From assembly GCA_015055945.1 (NCBI GenBank), contig SVHH01000001.1:1-64000 (forward strand): a stretch of DNA of 64,000 nucleotides. The letters run 5' to 3'. Position 1 is the stretch's first letter. Every line of letters begins with the position of its first letter. The notes beneath the pieces were generated by a model. The model did not search any database. It saw only the letters and a program-made list of their open reading frames with translations, and was not told the DNA's origin. The DNA comes from Clostridiales bacterium. Lineage in GTDB: Bacteria > Bacillota > Clostridia > Christensenellales > Borkfalkiaceae. A program made the position numbers and the translations under genes. Positions 16,837 to 25,630 of the stretch are shown piece by piece.

Positions 16837-18687
16837 TTATTCTCCTTCAGTTTTTTCTATTTTTGATTTATGTTCACTAATATGCGCGTAATATCTTTGT
16901 TTTTGCTCTTCCGTTAAAGATGAATATTCGCTAAGCACGTATCTCGTATGCTCGTCTATATGAATAGAATGGTCGTCAATTTCTTCCACGGAAAGTGCAT
17001 TTGTGCGCATATTTTCATTTTCTTTTATTGCCTTTTCTTCATGAAGGTGGGCAAGCCCTTTTTGATAATCTAGTTCTTTATACCCTAATAGCGAAAGAAC
17101 TTTTTCTTTTGTGGCTGGGCGAAGTTTACCTTCCCCGTCCGATAAAAGTCCGCTGGTATAAAGTTTAAAGATTATTTCTTTTTTCTGACTGTTAGTGTAC
17201 ATAAGTTCATTTTCGCCATCCATATACACGTCATCAGAATTTACCGCGCTTTTATCCGCATAATAAGTTTTCGTTTTGTTTTGAGCGTCCTTTAGTTTAA
17301 TTACTTTTACTCCCGATACAAACTGAGCGTAAAGCCAAATCAATCGCTTTGCAACGTCTAAAACGCACTTTCTAATCTGTTCAGCAGTCATAAGCAAGCG
17401 TTCGTTGTCTTGTTCGACCAAGATTTGAAGCGCAGCACCACTAGACAGTGCCGCATTTGACGCGCTTGAAGATACGTCGCTTACACCGCTTACGATAACG
17501 AATTCGTTTATAAGTTTTTCTTCTTCTTGATTAAAGTCATCGGGCATTGAAAGGTCAGCCATCATTTCAGGTGCTTTAGAGCCTTGTCTATACACTAAAA
17601 CCTTCCCCGGCGACAAGCCTTCCGCCGCCAAATCATCCACGTCAACAGAACCGTCTTCAACGGTCATAACGCCCATCGAAAGCCTATTTAAGAATTCGTG
17701 CTTGCGGTTCTTCACTGCGTTAAACGCGCGTTGAATAGGAATAAGTCTATCAATTACGCTAACTCCAAAAAAGTTGCCCGCAAGAACAAGCGCTGTTTGC
17801 TTAACAAAGGGGTAAATTTTTCTTTCGTCTTCGCCGTCGTAATACGGAAGTTTACCTTCGTACAGAAGTTTTCCGCCCGCAACCACAACAAGTCTACCTT
17901 CAGGATAAGTTTCGTTAGGTCTTTCATAGCGTTCGATAACTACGACAGAGTTATCAATGGTGTCGTCATATTTTTTTAGAGTTGTGCCAACCTTATTTAA
18001 GGTGTAAACGCTAACCTTTTCGCCGATTATTTCTACGCCGTATTTCATCTTTATTTCACCGACGGAAACCGCCCTTGCGTGAATTATGCTTTGGCAATCT
18101 TTAAGGTCTTCAGTATAAAGATTATCGGGAAAAATCTCAAAGGGTGAAACGGGTAAAACAGCCGCGTCGCCTTCGTGTACTTTTTGACCGTCAATCTCGC
18201 CCACGACACTGCCGCCAGCGTTATTCCACACGATTTTATAAAAACCCGTGCCACAAGTTTCACTCCACGCGGTTACCTTTTTCATAACCGACTCAAAGTC
18301 GCCGTTTTTAAAGGCGTGTTCTATTAACTTTTCTCCCAAGTTTGCACCCGAAACGTCCTTGTCGTCATCAGATTTTGGTCGCACGGAAACTTCCGCTTTA
18401 ATTCGTGAAAACTTTGCAAGTCTTGTGTCAATAATTGGCGCGATATGGTTAAACACACCGCGGTTTTGCCAAAAGTATGACTTGTCTTCGCTTTCAATTT
18501 CGCCGCGGGCGTTTAAGTCGCAATACTGATTGCCCGCAAGAAAGTTCATATTGAGTTCCCACTGTCGCTCTAATGCCTTTCTATTTTCTCTACGGCACTC
18601 GAAATCAGCGGTAACTTCTTTGACCAAGTCTTCTTCATAACGCTCTCTTTCACGCTTGATTTCATCTTTTAATTTGTTTAATTGCAT
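16837..18687 (-). CDS. Phage portal protein (P22-like)
   Basis: Forms the dodecameric ring through which DNA enters and leaves the capsid. The 616-residue protein starts with a charged helix, then the portal-type segment ALERQWELNMNFLAGNQYCD, a wing/clip region with VLPVSPFEIFPDN, the stem and crown region (PFVKQTALVLAGNFFGVSVI, IPIQRAFNAVKNRKHEFLNR) and a helical, charged C-terminal barrel. The order and spacing resemble portals of podoviruses of the P22 type (725 residues). The start overlaps the stop of the small upstream gene by one base; ribosome binding site AAGGAG. Confidence 0.87.
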   Translation of the reverse strand: MQLNKLKDEIKRERERYEEDLVKEVTADFECRRENRKALERQWELNMNFLAGNQYCDLNARGEIESEDKSYFWQNRGVFNHIAPIIDTRLAKFSRIKAEVSVRPKSDDDKDVSGANLGEKLIEHAFKNGDFESVMKKVTAWSETCGTGFYKIVWNNAGGSVVGEIDGQKVHEGDAAVLPVSPFEIFPDNLYTEDLKDCQSIIHARAVSVGEIKMKYGVEIIGEKVSVYTLNKVGTTLKKYDDTIDNSVVVIERYERPNETYPEGRLVVVAGGKLLYEGKLPYYDGEDERKIYPFVKQTALVLAGNFFGVSVIDRLIPIQRAFNAVKNRKHEFLNRLSMGVMTVEDGSVDVDDLAAEGLSPGKVLVYRQGSKAPEMMADLSMPDDFNQEEEKLINEFVIVSGVSDVSSSASNAALSSGAALQILVEQDNERLLMTAEQIRKCVLDVAKRLIWLYAQFVSGVKVIKLKDAQNKTKTYYADKSAVNSDDVYMDGENELMYTNSQKKEIIFKLYTSGLLSDGEGKLRPATKEKVLSLLGYKELDYQKGLAHLHEEKAIKENENMRTNALSVEEIDDHSIHIDEHTRYVLSEYSSLTEEQKQRYYAHISEHKSKIEKTEGE

Positions 18688-18986
18688 TATTTCTCCTTAC
18701 CGTTATTCTTAAGCAAATTTAACAGTCGCTCTTTTTCCAACTCTAACTGCTCGTCGGTCATACTTGAAACGTTTGGTTGATTTTCTAACAATAATTTTAT
18801 GGCGGTAATATCAGGCGGAACGTTCTTTTTTGTAACCTTTTTCTTGGCAAGTTTAACTTCCCCTTCTTCTCCGCTAACGTACTCTTCAACCACTTCTTTA
18901 TAATCGTAGCCGAGCGCCTTCTTTATGAGAGCACTGCGTAAATCATCCTTAGAATTATTTACGGTTTTTTTACTTTTTTCTTTCAT
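18687..18986 (-). CDS. Small phage protein between terminase and portal
   Basis: A 99-residue, very basic and acidic, helical protein of uncertain function. The segment TKKNVPPDITAIKLLLENQP resembles the linker of small terminase subunits (pattern K-x-x-PPDxTAxxxLL), but the protein is too short for a whole DNA-binding TerS and lies downstream, not upstream, of TerL. It might be a reduced TerS or a terminase adaptor. It overlaps the TerL end by 17 bases and the portal start by one base. Confidence 0.55.
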   Translation of the reverse strand: MKEKSKKTVNNSKDDLRSALIKKALGYDYKEVVEEYVSGEEGEVKLAKKKVTKKNVPPDITAIKLLLENQPNVSSMTDEQLELEKERLLNLLKNNGKEK

Positions 18987-20403
18987 TCATAATCTTCCTG
19001 ATAAGTCGCTCCTTGTCCTTTTGAATCTGCGTTTTCTCTTTCTTTAAGGGAGAGTTTTCAGGTTTAGTCATTAGGTAATAGCGAAGTTCGTCCAGCGCGT
19101 GGTCATCAACCTTTCTGGGCACGTCCCCTTCGCCCCAACGGTAACTTTTTAGTTCGCGAATAAGGTTTACACAGTTAGGAAAAAGATAAATCTTCGGGCG
19201 GTTATTTTGACCGTGCAAATACTCTTTTACCCTTTGTATCCCACTGAACATATCCTTGTTTACTTTTGGGTTTACGTTAATGCCTTTTTCATAAAACAGT
19301 TCGGTTACGCTTTTAGAACTGGCGAGCGTTTTTTGGTTTGCCGCCGAATCTATAAGCGCGGAAATCTTACCGTACCTATCCTTTTTCCAACCGATGTTGG
19401 CGCAAATTTCTTTTATTTTATTTGCGTGATAATCAATATCTTTTCCCGCTTCAAAGTGTTCTGCAACGACGTAAACGTTGCCGTCGTAATCGACTGCGTA
19501 CCAGTGGGCAGATAAAGGATTATTAAGCCCAGGGTCTATTGAAATCATATCTTGCCACTCTTGCGGGATTTTTATAGGCGATTTTAACACGTGGATATTT
19601 TCATCAAACTCGGGGTAAACTAGCCCGCTTGACGCTTTAAACCTACCGTATCTACGCGATTCTAACTGGTCGGGAGAAAGTGATGAAGTTAAACTTTCAA
19701 CTTCTTCTTTATTTAAGTAAGGGTTATCCGCCCACTCCATAAATTCATACCAAACTTCGGGCGAATTTAGAGAGTTTAAGTAAATTTCATCGTGAATAAA
19801 GGTTAAGCCTTTTAAAGGTGTCATAGTGCCGAAAATATCCCCGCATTTATCCAAAACACGCATTCTGCACTCATCGTAAATATCTTTAGGCGGTTCTTCA
19901 TCAAACCACACAAAGTCAAGCGAACTGCCTTGGAATTTTTCTCTGCCTTGGTCGCAAGACTTAAATCCAATAATTGAAGTTCCCCCAAACACGTTTTTGA
20001 TATGAATTTGGTCTATAACGCCGTATTCTAAACTGTCCTTTTTGCCCGATAACATTGTTACGTCCTGTATCCAAGAACGGTTAAGATAATGAAGTATTTT
20101 TGCTTGGGCAACGTCGCGCTGAACTTGCTGAGAGAGCGAAACAACCCAACCGAAAACGTTGTCTTTGTTTTCACGGTAAGGATGTATACCGCGCGCCATA
20201 TAAACCGCTTCAACCGCGCCGCACTCGGTTTTACCACTTCTGTTGCCGCCAAAAACCCAGCGGTTTCTTTTTGGGCATTTATGGAAAGCCATTTGCTTTA
20301 AGTGCACCTTATCACCCGCGTTGTATGCTGAAAGATTATCTTCTTTTAATCTTTTATTCTGTTCTAATTCGATTTCAAGCAATCTTTCAACAATATCACG
20401 CAT
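18970..20403 (-). CDS. terL: Phage terminase large subunit
   Basis: ATP-driven motor and nuclease that packages DNA into the capsid. The start at 20403 (MRDIVERLLEIEL) is chosen because AGGAAGG lies 6 bases upstream; an upstream ATG adds ten residues without a ribosome binding site. The 477-residue protein has a Walker A motif (FGGNRSGKT, about 51-59), Walker B (LDFVWFDEEPP, about 170), the coupling motif GTMTPLKG, and the RNase H-like nuclease with its three acidic clusters (SIDPGLNN, ALIDSAANQ, DDHALDELRYYL). All active-site residues appear intact. It is the first gene of the module. Confidence 0.92.
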   Translation of the reverse strand: MRDIVERLLEIELEQNKRLKEDNLSAYNAGDKVHLKQMAFHKCPKRNRWVFGGNRSGKTECGAVEAVYMARGIHPYRENKDNVFGWVVSLSQQVQRDVAQAKILHYLNRSWIQDVTMLSGKKDSLEYGVIDQIHIKNVFGGTSIIGFKSCDQGREKFQGSSLDFVWFDEEPPKDIYDECRMRVLDKCGDIFGTMTPLKGLTFIHDEIYLNSLNSPEVWYEFMEWADNPYLNKEEVESLTSSLSPDQLESRRYGRFKASSGLVYPEFDENIHVLKSPIKIPQEWQDMISIDPGLNNPLSAHWYAVDYDGNVYVVAEHFEAGKDIDYHANKIKEICANIGWKKDRYGKISALIDSAANQKTLASSKSVTELFYEKGINVNPKVNKDMFSGIQRVKEYLHGQNNRPKIYLFPNCVNLIRELKSYRWGEGDVPRKVDDHALDELRYYLMTKPENSPLKKEKTQIQKDKERLIRKIMNERKK

Positions 20404-20480
20404 AACTAACCTTCCTGCAGATTTCGGGCACATTGTAACACCCCTTTTTTATAATTCAAGTCCTTTATGACACAAAAAAC
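20404..20480 (-). promoter_or_regulatory. Candidate promoter region of the phage module
   Basis: On the minus strand TTGAAT, 16 bases, TACAAT ends about 30 bases before the terL ATG. Matches are moderate, so the promoter is uncertain. Confidence 0.35.
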
Positions 20481-20516
20481 AAAAAAATTTCCGACCTTAA
20501 AATTAAAAGTCGGAAA
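20481..20516 (-). terminator. Terminator-like hairpin upstream of terL
   Basis: TTTCCGAC...GTCGGAAA stem (20488-20516) followed on the minus strand by seven T. Nothing upstream on this strand needs a terminator, so it is either an attenuator in the phage leader, a relic of a lost upstream gene, or an insulator from antisense transcription. Confidence 0.55.
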
Positions 20517-20569
20517 GGCTAAAACATTAATATATTGTTTAATAATTTTACAAAACTACGCTTTTTTTA

Positions 20570-20598
20570 TTGAAAATAAAAAATTATTATTGTATAAT
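20570..20598 (+). promoter_or_regulatory. Sigma-A promoter of the GH67-like gene
   Basis: TTGAAA (20570-20575), 17 bases, TATAAT (20593-20598); a 25-nt leader containing TAGGAG runs to the ATG. Confidence 0.8.
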
Positions 20599-20628
20599 AA
20601 AAATAATATTATTTTTAGGAGAAGTATA

Positions 20629-22662
20629 ATGGCAACTTCGAACGCAAATATTCGTAAAATGAATAAAGGTTTATCATTTCTTAACCCCGTTGACGTTGAC
20701 GGCGATTACTATATGCACGTAACCGATTACGCTATCAAGTACGGTTATAACGAACTTGAACTTATCGGACCTACTCACCACGGCGTTAAGGGCAACTGCG
20801 ACGGTATGATGTACAGTCGTAAGTACTCACAATTTAACTGCGATAAGGACAGCGAATATATCGAATACTGTCTTGACGTTGTTAACAAATGCACCAAAAA
20901 AGCGCACGAACACGGCATTAAAAATTATTTTTGGCATCACGAACTCGACCTTCCCAACGGATTTAAGGAAGCGTTCCCTGAAATCTTGAACGAAAACGGT
21001 GATATTGAAGTTACACACCCTATCGTTAAAGATTATCTCGCTAATAGAATTTTGGATTTTTTCCACGCATACCCCTATATGGACGGCGTTGTTTTAACCC
21101 TGCACGAAACTAAAGTTCCGCTCCTTAAATTAAAGAACCAAAAACTCGATAAAGTTGGCAGAGTTAAATACGTTACTCAAATTTTGTTTGAAACTTGCAA
21201 ATCTATCGGCAAAGAACTTATTGTTCGCCCCTTCGCAAGTTTAGAAGAAGACTACGTTATGATGACCAAGGCTTATGAAGAAATTTCACACGACCTTGTC
21301 ATTATGGACAAGTGGACTCAATTCGACTGGAGTTTGACCGCACCGCATAACAGTTTCTTCAATAAAATTAAACACAACCCCTTGCGTGTTGAAACGGATA
21401 TTTTCGGCGAATACTTCGGTAAAGGTAGACTTCCCCTTTTACTTAAAGACCACATTAAAGAAAAGTTTGAATACTGTGAAAAGTTTAATCCCTGCGGATA
21501 CATCTCTCGTATTGACCGCGGTGGCAACCATCCGTTTGGCGAAGTTAACGAAGTTAACCTTGTTATTATGTACGCAGTATTGAACGGACTTGACGTTGAT
21601 GCGGAAATTTTGAAGTTCATGGAAGAAAAATACGGCAAGGAAGTTGCACCTGAACTAAAAGCAATTATGGATACCACTGAAGGCATCTTAAAGAAAATTA
21701 TTTACCTTCAAGGTTACTACTATAGCGAACTTTCTCGCTTCCCCACTTTAAACCACAGCAAAAACCACTTCTATTTTGAAATGATGAAGGATGAATTCTG
21801 CATCGCTTCAGACGAATGGTTTATTCCTAAAAACTGGGAACGCGGCACGCTTGACGGTGTTATTGCTGAAAAAGATGCTGCTGTAAAAGAAGCAAAAGAT
21901 GCGTTTGAAAAGATTAAAGCGTTAGAAAGTAAACTCGATAAAGACGAATACGCTAAACTTTATCGTCAATTTGCTAACCTTGACTTAGTTGCAAGACTTT
22001 GGAGAACTATTACTGATTCTTACATGGGTTACGCTAAATACTTTGAAACTGGTAAAGAAGAATATAAAACCTTACTCTTTAGCAGCCTTGACAAGTTAGA
22101 TGCGCTTAACGCTGAAGGTTTAGCACTTTTAGGCAAAAAGTTCTTCCCGTTCGATATCGACCTTAATAAAAACGATATGATAGGTCTTTTCACCGACGAA
22201 ACTAAGAGAAGTTTTGCTTATGAAGAAAAGGTTTATAATGAACTCGTAAAAGAAAATCTTACCGACTTTATCATTTGCGGCGGTGCAACTGAAAGCCATA
22301 AACTTAAAAAAGAAGTAAACTTTAGTGATACCATTTTTGTTAACGAAGAACTCGTTAGAATTTGCGGCAACAGAAAAGGCCTTGCGTGGAGTTTAATCAA
22401 CGCGCACGGCTGGTTCAGTTATGAACTTAACTTAAAAGAAAACGCTGAAAATACTATCGAAGTCGTTTGCGGTGCATCAGGTGAAACGCTTGACCTTAAG
22501 ATTACCGTTGGCGATAAGGAAATTATCCTTGGCGAAAAGGTTGAAGGCAAAAAACTTATCACTATCCCCTACGCTGCAAAGAAAGGTGAAAATACCGTTA
22601 GAATTCGTTTTGATAGACTTTCTGGTAGCACTCCTTACGCTTACACTATTAAAGTTAAATAA
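20629..22662 (+). CDS. Putative cytoplasmic glycoside hydrolase, alpha-glucuronidase (GH67)-like
   Basis: The 677-residue protein lacks a signal peptide and starts at 20629 after AGGAG; an upstream reading frame extension has no ribosome binding site. The N-terminal two-thirds looks like a TIM barrel: HVTDYAIKYGYNELELIGPT, NYFWHHELDLP, MDGVVLTLHETKV, ELIVRPFAS, DLVIMDKWTQFDW, LRVETDIFGEYFG. The last of these, and NHPFGEVNEVNLVIMYAVL, recall GH67 alpha-glucuronidases (ExxxEYxG and W-x-G-HPLxxxN regions). A helical region and a C-terminal beta-sandwich (about 600-677) follow. Candidate acids are in the HHE, HETK and VETD motifs. It would act on imported oligosaccharides; the substrate is not known. 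It has its own promoter and terminator. Confidence 0.55.
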   Translation: MATSNANIRKMNKGLSFLNPVDVDGDYYMHVTDYAIKYGYNELELIGPTHHGVKGNCDGMMYSRKYSQFNCDKDSEYIEYCLDVVNKCTKKAHEHGIKNYFWHHELDLPNGFKEAFPEILNENGDIEVTHPIVKDYLANRILDFFHAYPYMDGVVLTLHETKVPLLKLKNQKLDKVGRVKYVTQILFETCKSIGKELIVRPFASLEEDYVMMTKAYEEISHDLVIMDKWTQFDWSLTAPHNSFFNKIKHNPLRVETDIFGEYFGKGRLPLLLKDHIKEKFEYCEKFNPCGYISRIDRGGNHPFGEVNEVNLVIMYAVLNGLDVDAEILKFMEEKYGKEVAPELKAIMDTTEGILKKIIYLQGYYYSELSRFPTLNHSKNHFYFEMMKDEFCIASDEWFIPKNWERGTLDGVIAEKDAAVKEAKDAFEKIKALESKLDKDEYAKLYRQFANLDLVARLWRTITDSYMGYAKYFETGKEEYKTLLFSSLDKLDALNAEGLALLGKKFFPFDIDLNKNDMIGLFTDETKRSFAYEEKVYNELVKENLTDFIICGGATESHKLKKEVNFSDTIFVNEELVRICGNRKGLAWSLINAHGWFSYELNLKENAENTIEVVCGASGETLDLKITVGDKEIILGEKVEGKKLITIPYAAKKGENTVRIRFDRLSGSTPYAYTIKVK

Positions 22663-22675
22663 TAATTTAAAACTT

Positions 22676-22710
22676 AAAAACTCCGCTCTAAAAAGAGCGG
22701 AGTTTTTTTA
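22676..22710. terminator. Terminator shared by the convergent GH67-like and MATE genes
   Basis: CTCCGCTCT-AAAA-AGAGCGGAG stem (about 22681-22702) followed by seven T on the plus strand and flanked by A on the other side. Confidence 0.9.
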
Positions 22711-22725
22711 TTACCTATTTATAGT

Positions 22726-24126
22726 TTAGTTTTCAGTTGCGGGTTGTTCTTCTTGTCTTTCGCCTTCAACTTGTTTTTTTGCTTGTTTATAAACTCTTGG
22801 CAATACGAAGCAGTATAACCCTATCGTAAACGTCCAACAAATTACGTATGCAAAGAAAAGCGCACCGAACACTCCCGGGAATATCAATTTGAGCACTTCT
22901 AGCGCAAGTATTCTTACGCCAACCGCACCGATAATACTTACTATCATAGCAGTTGTAGGTTTACCTAGTGAACGAACTGAGAAGGATAAAACGTCCATAT
23001 CGCAACAAAGGCAATAGAACAAACACATTATGGTAAGTCTTGTAGTTGCATATTCTAATTGTTGCGGTCCGTCAACGACTAATCCGCAAAGGAAATAACG
23101 CAATAAGTAGAACAAAAATCCCGCGCCAAAGGTTAAAACAGTGCAAAGGAAAAGTGAACTTGTAATACTTTTCTTAACCCTATCCATACGCTTAGCGCCC
23201 ATGTTTTGACTTACGAAAGCCATACAAGAGAGTGCAACCGCGTGCCCAATGTTATAAATTACTGCGTCGAACTGAGTTGCTGCCGCACTGCCAGCCGTTG
23301 CTTCTTTACCAAACGCGTTTATACTTGATTGAATAAGCACGTTTGATATATTAAATGCTAAAGATTGAAGTGCAGAAGGGATTGCAATTTTAACAATTTC
23401 AACAAATTGTTTTTTGAAAATCTTTATTTTTTTGAGTTTTAAGCAGCCGTAACCAGTACCCTTAAATAACACTATCAATGATAAAGCGGTTGAAATTGCT
23501 TGAGAAACTACCGTTGCTATTGCAACACCTTCTACCGTCATACCGCATACGGTTACGAAGAATACGTTAAGCGCTACGTTTACCACACCGCCGATTGCTA
23601 AAAATATTAGCGGACGCTTGGTGTCGCCTACCGCGCGGAGAATTGATGCGCAAAAGTTATATAACATAGTTATAGGCATACCTAAAAAGTAAATTCTAAG
23701 ATAAGTTGCAGCCATTGACCTAATTTCAGGGTCGCAACCCATAACTTCTAAGAAAACGTCTGCAAGTGAAACGCCTATTATCGTTAATATAAACCCGGAA
23801 ACCACTGCAACAAAGATAGAAGTGCCGATTGTGTCTCTTGCGCCTTCTAAATCTCTTGCACCAACGTATTTTGCTAAAACCACGCTAGACCCCGTTGAAA
23901 AGGCTATAAACATATTAACTACAAGACCGGTTAGAGCCGTGTTTGCGCCAACGGCGGCAACGGCGTCGTCGCCAACGAACGCACCTAAAACGATGATGTC
24001 CGCAGTATTGAAAAGTATTTGCAAAATGTTTGCAAAAATAAAGGGAATTGCGTAGATGATGAGTTTACTCATTATCTTGCCGCTCGTTAAATCTAGTTCG
24101 TGATTAGCCTTTTTTGCGATAGTCAT
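22726..24126 (-). CDS. MATE family multidrug/toxin exporter
   Basis: Twelve-helix membrane transporter that exports organic cations or drugs using a sodium or proton gradient. The 466-residue protein has the two six-helix halves expected: motifs PFIFANILQILFNTADIIVLG near the N-terminus (cut here to its core PFIFANILQ) and IPSALQSLAFNISNVLIQSS at the start of the second half. The C-terminal tail is charged (VEGERQEEQPATEN). Length is typical. It has no regulator next to it; a terminator hairpin separates it from folA. The substrate cannot be predicted. Confidence 0.92.
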   Translation of the reverse strand: MTIAKKANHELDLTSGKIMSKLIIYAIPFIFANILQILFNTADIIVLGAFVGDDAVAAVGANTALTGLVVNMFIAFSTGSSVVLAKYVGARDLEGARDTIGTSIFVAVVSGFILTIIGVSLADVFLEVMGCDPEIRSMAATYLRIYFLGMPITMLYNFCASILRAVGDTKRPLIFLAIGGVVNVALNVFFVTVCGMTVEGVAIATVVSQAISTALSLIVLFKGTGYGCLKLKKIKIFKKQFVEIVKIAIPSALQSLAFNISNVLIQSSINAFGKEATAGSAAATQFDAVIYNIGHAVALSCMAFVSQNMGAKRMDRVKKSITSSLFLCTVLTFGAGFLFYLLRYFLCGLVVDGPQQLEYATTRLTIMCLFYCLCCDMDVLSFSVRSLGKPTTAMIVSIIGAVGVRILALEVLKLIFPGVFGALFFAYVICWTFTIGLYCFVLPRVYKQAKKQVEGERQEEQPATEN

Positions 24127-24162
24127 TTTTAATCCCTGCCTATAAAAAATCGATTTATAAAA

Positions 24163-24220
24163 ATAAAAAAAGTAAAAAGTAGGCTAACGGAAAAAGCCGC
24201 AGTTAGTCATCTTTTTACTT
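24163..24220 (-). terminator. Terminator after folA (possible leader attenuator of the MATE gene)
   Basis: Imperfect hairpin with two stems, GTAAAAAG/CTTTTTAC (24172-24179 / 24211-24218) and CTAAC/GTTAG (24184-24188 / 24202-24206), followed on the minus strand by TTTTTTATTTTT. Confidence 0.65.
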
Positions 24221-24295
24221 GGTTTTTTAAATATTTTTATTAATTTTTTTTGCGCACAATCGGAATTTTGCGCTTATATGGTAAAGTATCATTTA

Positions 24296-24787
24296 TTATT
24301 TCACACTCAAATTTTCATAAGTGGTAAATTTAATTTTATATCCGTTTGTCTCTAAAGTTTCACTCTCGTAAACGCACTTAAAGTTCTCATTTTTATCCAA
24401 GTTATCAAAGAAAACTTCAGCATCTCCGTCCGCGTCAACCTTAGTTACCAAAACCTTTTCACAGTACGGAAGAAGGGTTTTATAAAGCCTTGCACCGCCT
24501 ATCAAATAAACTTCATCCTTAGGATATTTTTTTATCTCTTGAAGAAGTTTATCTAAACTGTCCACAACCACGCAGTCATCGCGTTTAATGGTTGTTGATA
24601 AAACGATATTAGTTCTATTCTTTAAGGGGTTTCCACCGGGGAAAGAACGCAAGGTGTTTGCGCCCATTACCACTACCTTTCCTGAAGTTGTAGTTCTAAA
24701 AAACTTCATGTCTTCGGGGATAGAAAACAAAAGGTCGTTATCCTTGCCTATGCCCCACTTTTTATCTACTGCAACGATGGCGTTCAT
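24296..24787 (-). CDS. folA: Dihydrofolate reductase
   Basis: Reduces dihydrofolate to tetrahydrofolate with NADPH; needed after thymidylate synthase. The 163-residue protein has the family pattern MNAIVAVDKKWGIGKDNDLL (substrate loop with G-I-G), the DMKFFRTTT helix with the conserved acid, VVMGANTLRSFPGG and EVYLIGGARLYKTLLPYCEK. Its start overlaps the thyA stop by one base (TAATG), so the two are translationally coupled, and they form a dTMP-synthesis unit. Confidence 0.95.
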   Translation of the reverse strand: MNAIVAVDKKWGIGKDNDLLFSIPEDMKFFRTTTSGKVVVMGANTLRSFPGGNPLKNRTNIVLSTTIKRDDCVVVDSLDKLLQEIKKYPKDEVYLIGGARLYKTLLPYCEKVLVTKVDADGDAEVFFDNLDKNENFKCVYESETLETNGYKIKFTTYENLSVK

Positions 24788-25617
24788 TAAATCGCAACCT
24801 CAAACTTTTCATCAATTTTGTTATACTGATAATCAATAAGTTCAAAATCGTTTACTGTAAACTTATAGAAATCTTTAACTTCTGGGTTGAGTTTAACCTT
24901 AGCCGCGGGATATTGCGGATTTTCCATCATTTTCTTTACAACAGGGATATGCCTATCGTAAATGTGCGCGTCAGCGATAACGTGAACGAGTTCGCCTGCA
25001 ACAAGCCCAGAAACTTGCGCAAACATCATAAGAAGTGCAGCGTATTGAACAACGTTCCAGTTGTTAGCAACGGCAACGTCGTTTGAGCGTTGATGAAGTA
25101 TGCCGTTCAAAACGTTTCCGCTTACGTTAAAAGTCATTGAATACGCGCAAGGATAAAGATGCATTTCGTGCAAGTCTTCAAAGTTATATATGTTTGTCAT
25201 AATTCTTCTTGAAGAAGGGTTGTGCTTTAAGTCATATAAAACCCTGTCAACTTGGTCGAATTCGCCTTCTTTATATTTATGCTTAATGCCCAGTTGATAT
25301 CCGTAAGCCTTACCGATAGAACCAGTTTCATCCGCCCAACTGTCCCAAATATGACTGTTAAGGTCGTTTATGTTATTAGATTTCTTTTGCCAAATCCACA
25401 AAATTTCATCAATAGCGGACTTAAACGCCGTGCGACGCAAAGTAAGTATGGGGAATTCTTCACGCAAGTCGTAACGGTTTACAATGCAAAACTTTTTAAC
25501 GGTGTGTGCGGGTGTGCCGTCGTGCCACACGGGGCGCACGGGTAGGTCTGTATCCCAAAACCCGTTTTCAATAATTTCTTTGCAATTTTCAATAAAAATT
25601 TGATCGGCTTTACTCAT
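24787..25617 (-). CDS. thyA: Thymidylate synthase (ThyA type)
   Basis: Methylates dUMP to dTMP with methylene-tetrahydrofolate. The start at 25617 (MSKADQIFIENCKEII) fits the family and the AAGGGGA upstream; an earlier in-frame start would overlap the previous gene. The 276 residues include LTLRRTAFKSAIDEILWI, the active cysteine in MHLYPCAYSMTFNV, HQRSNDVAVANNWNV and the C-terminal KFEVAI. The organism therefore uses ThyA with DHFR rather than flavin-dependent ThyX. It is second in an operon with a TM1266-type regulator and folA. Confidence 0.95.
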   Translation of the reverse strand: MSKADQIFIENCKEIIENGFWDTDLPVRPVWHDGTPAHTVKKFCIVNRYDLREEFPILTLRRTAFKSAIDEILWIWQKKSNNINDLNSHIWDSWADETGSIGKAYGYQLGIKHKYKEGEFDQVDRVLYDLKHNPSSRRIMTNIYNFEDLHEMHLYPCAYSMTFNVSGNVLNGILHQRSNDVAVANNWNVVQYAALLMMFAQVSGLVAGELVHVIADAHIYDRHIPVVKKMMENPQYPAAKVKLNPEVKDFYKFTVNDFELIDYQYNKIDEKFEVAI

Positions 25618-25630
25618 AAGTTTCCCCTTT

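Noticed and set aside
12454..20403. Complete prophage
   Set aside because: No integrase, repressor, replication, lysis or tailspike gene and no flanking repeats seen; described as an isolated module instead.
24163..24295. Riboswitch in front of the MATE gene
   Set aside because: The hairpin is sufficiently explained as folA terminator; no known aptamer core recognised.
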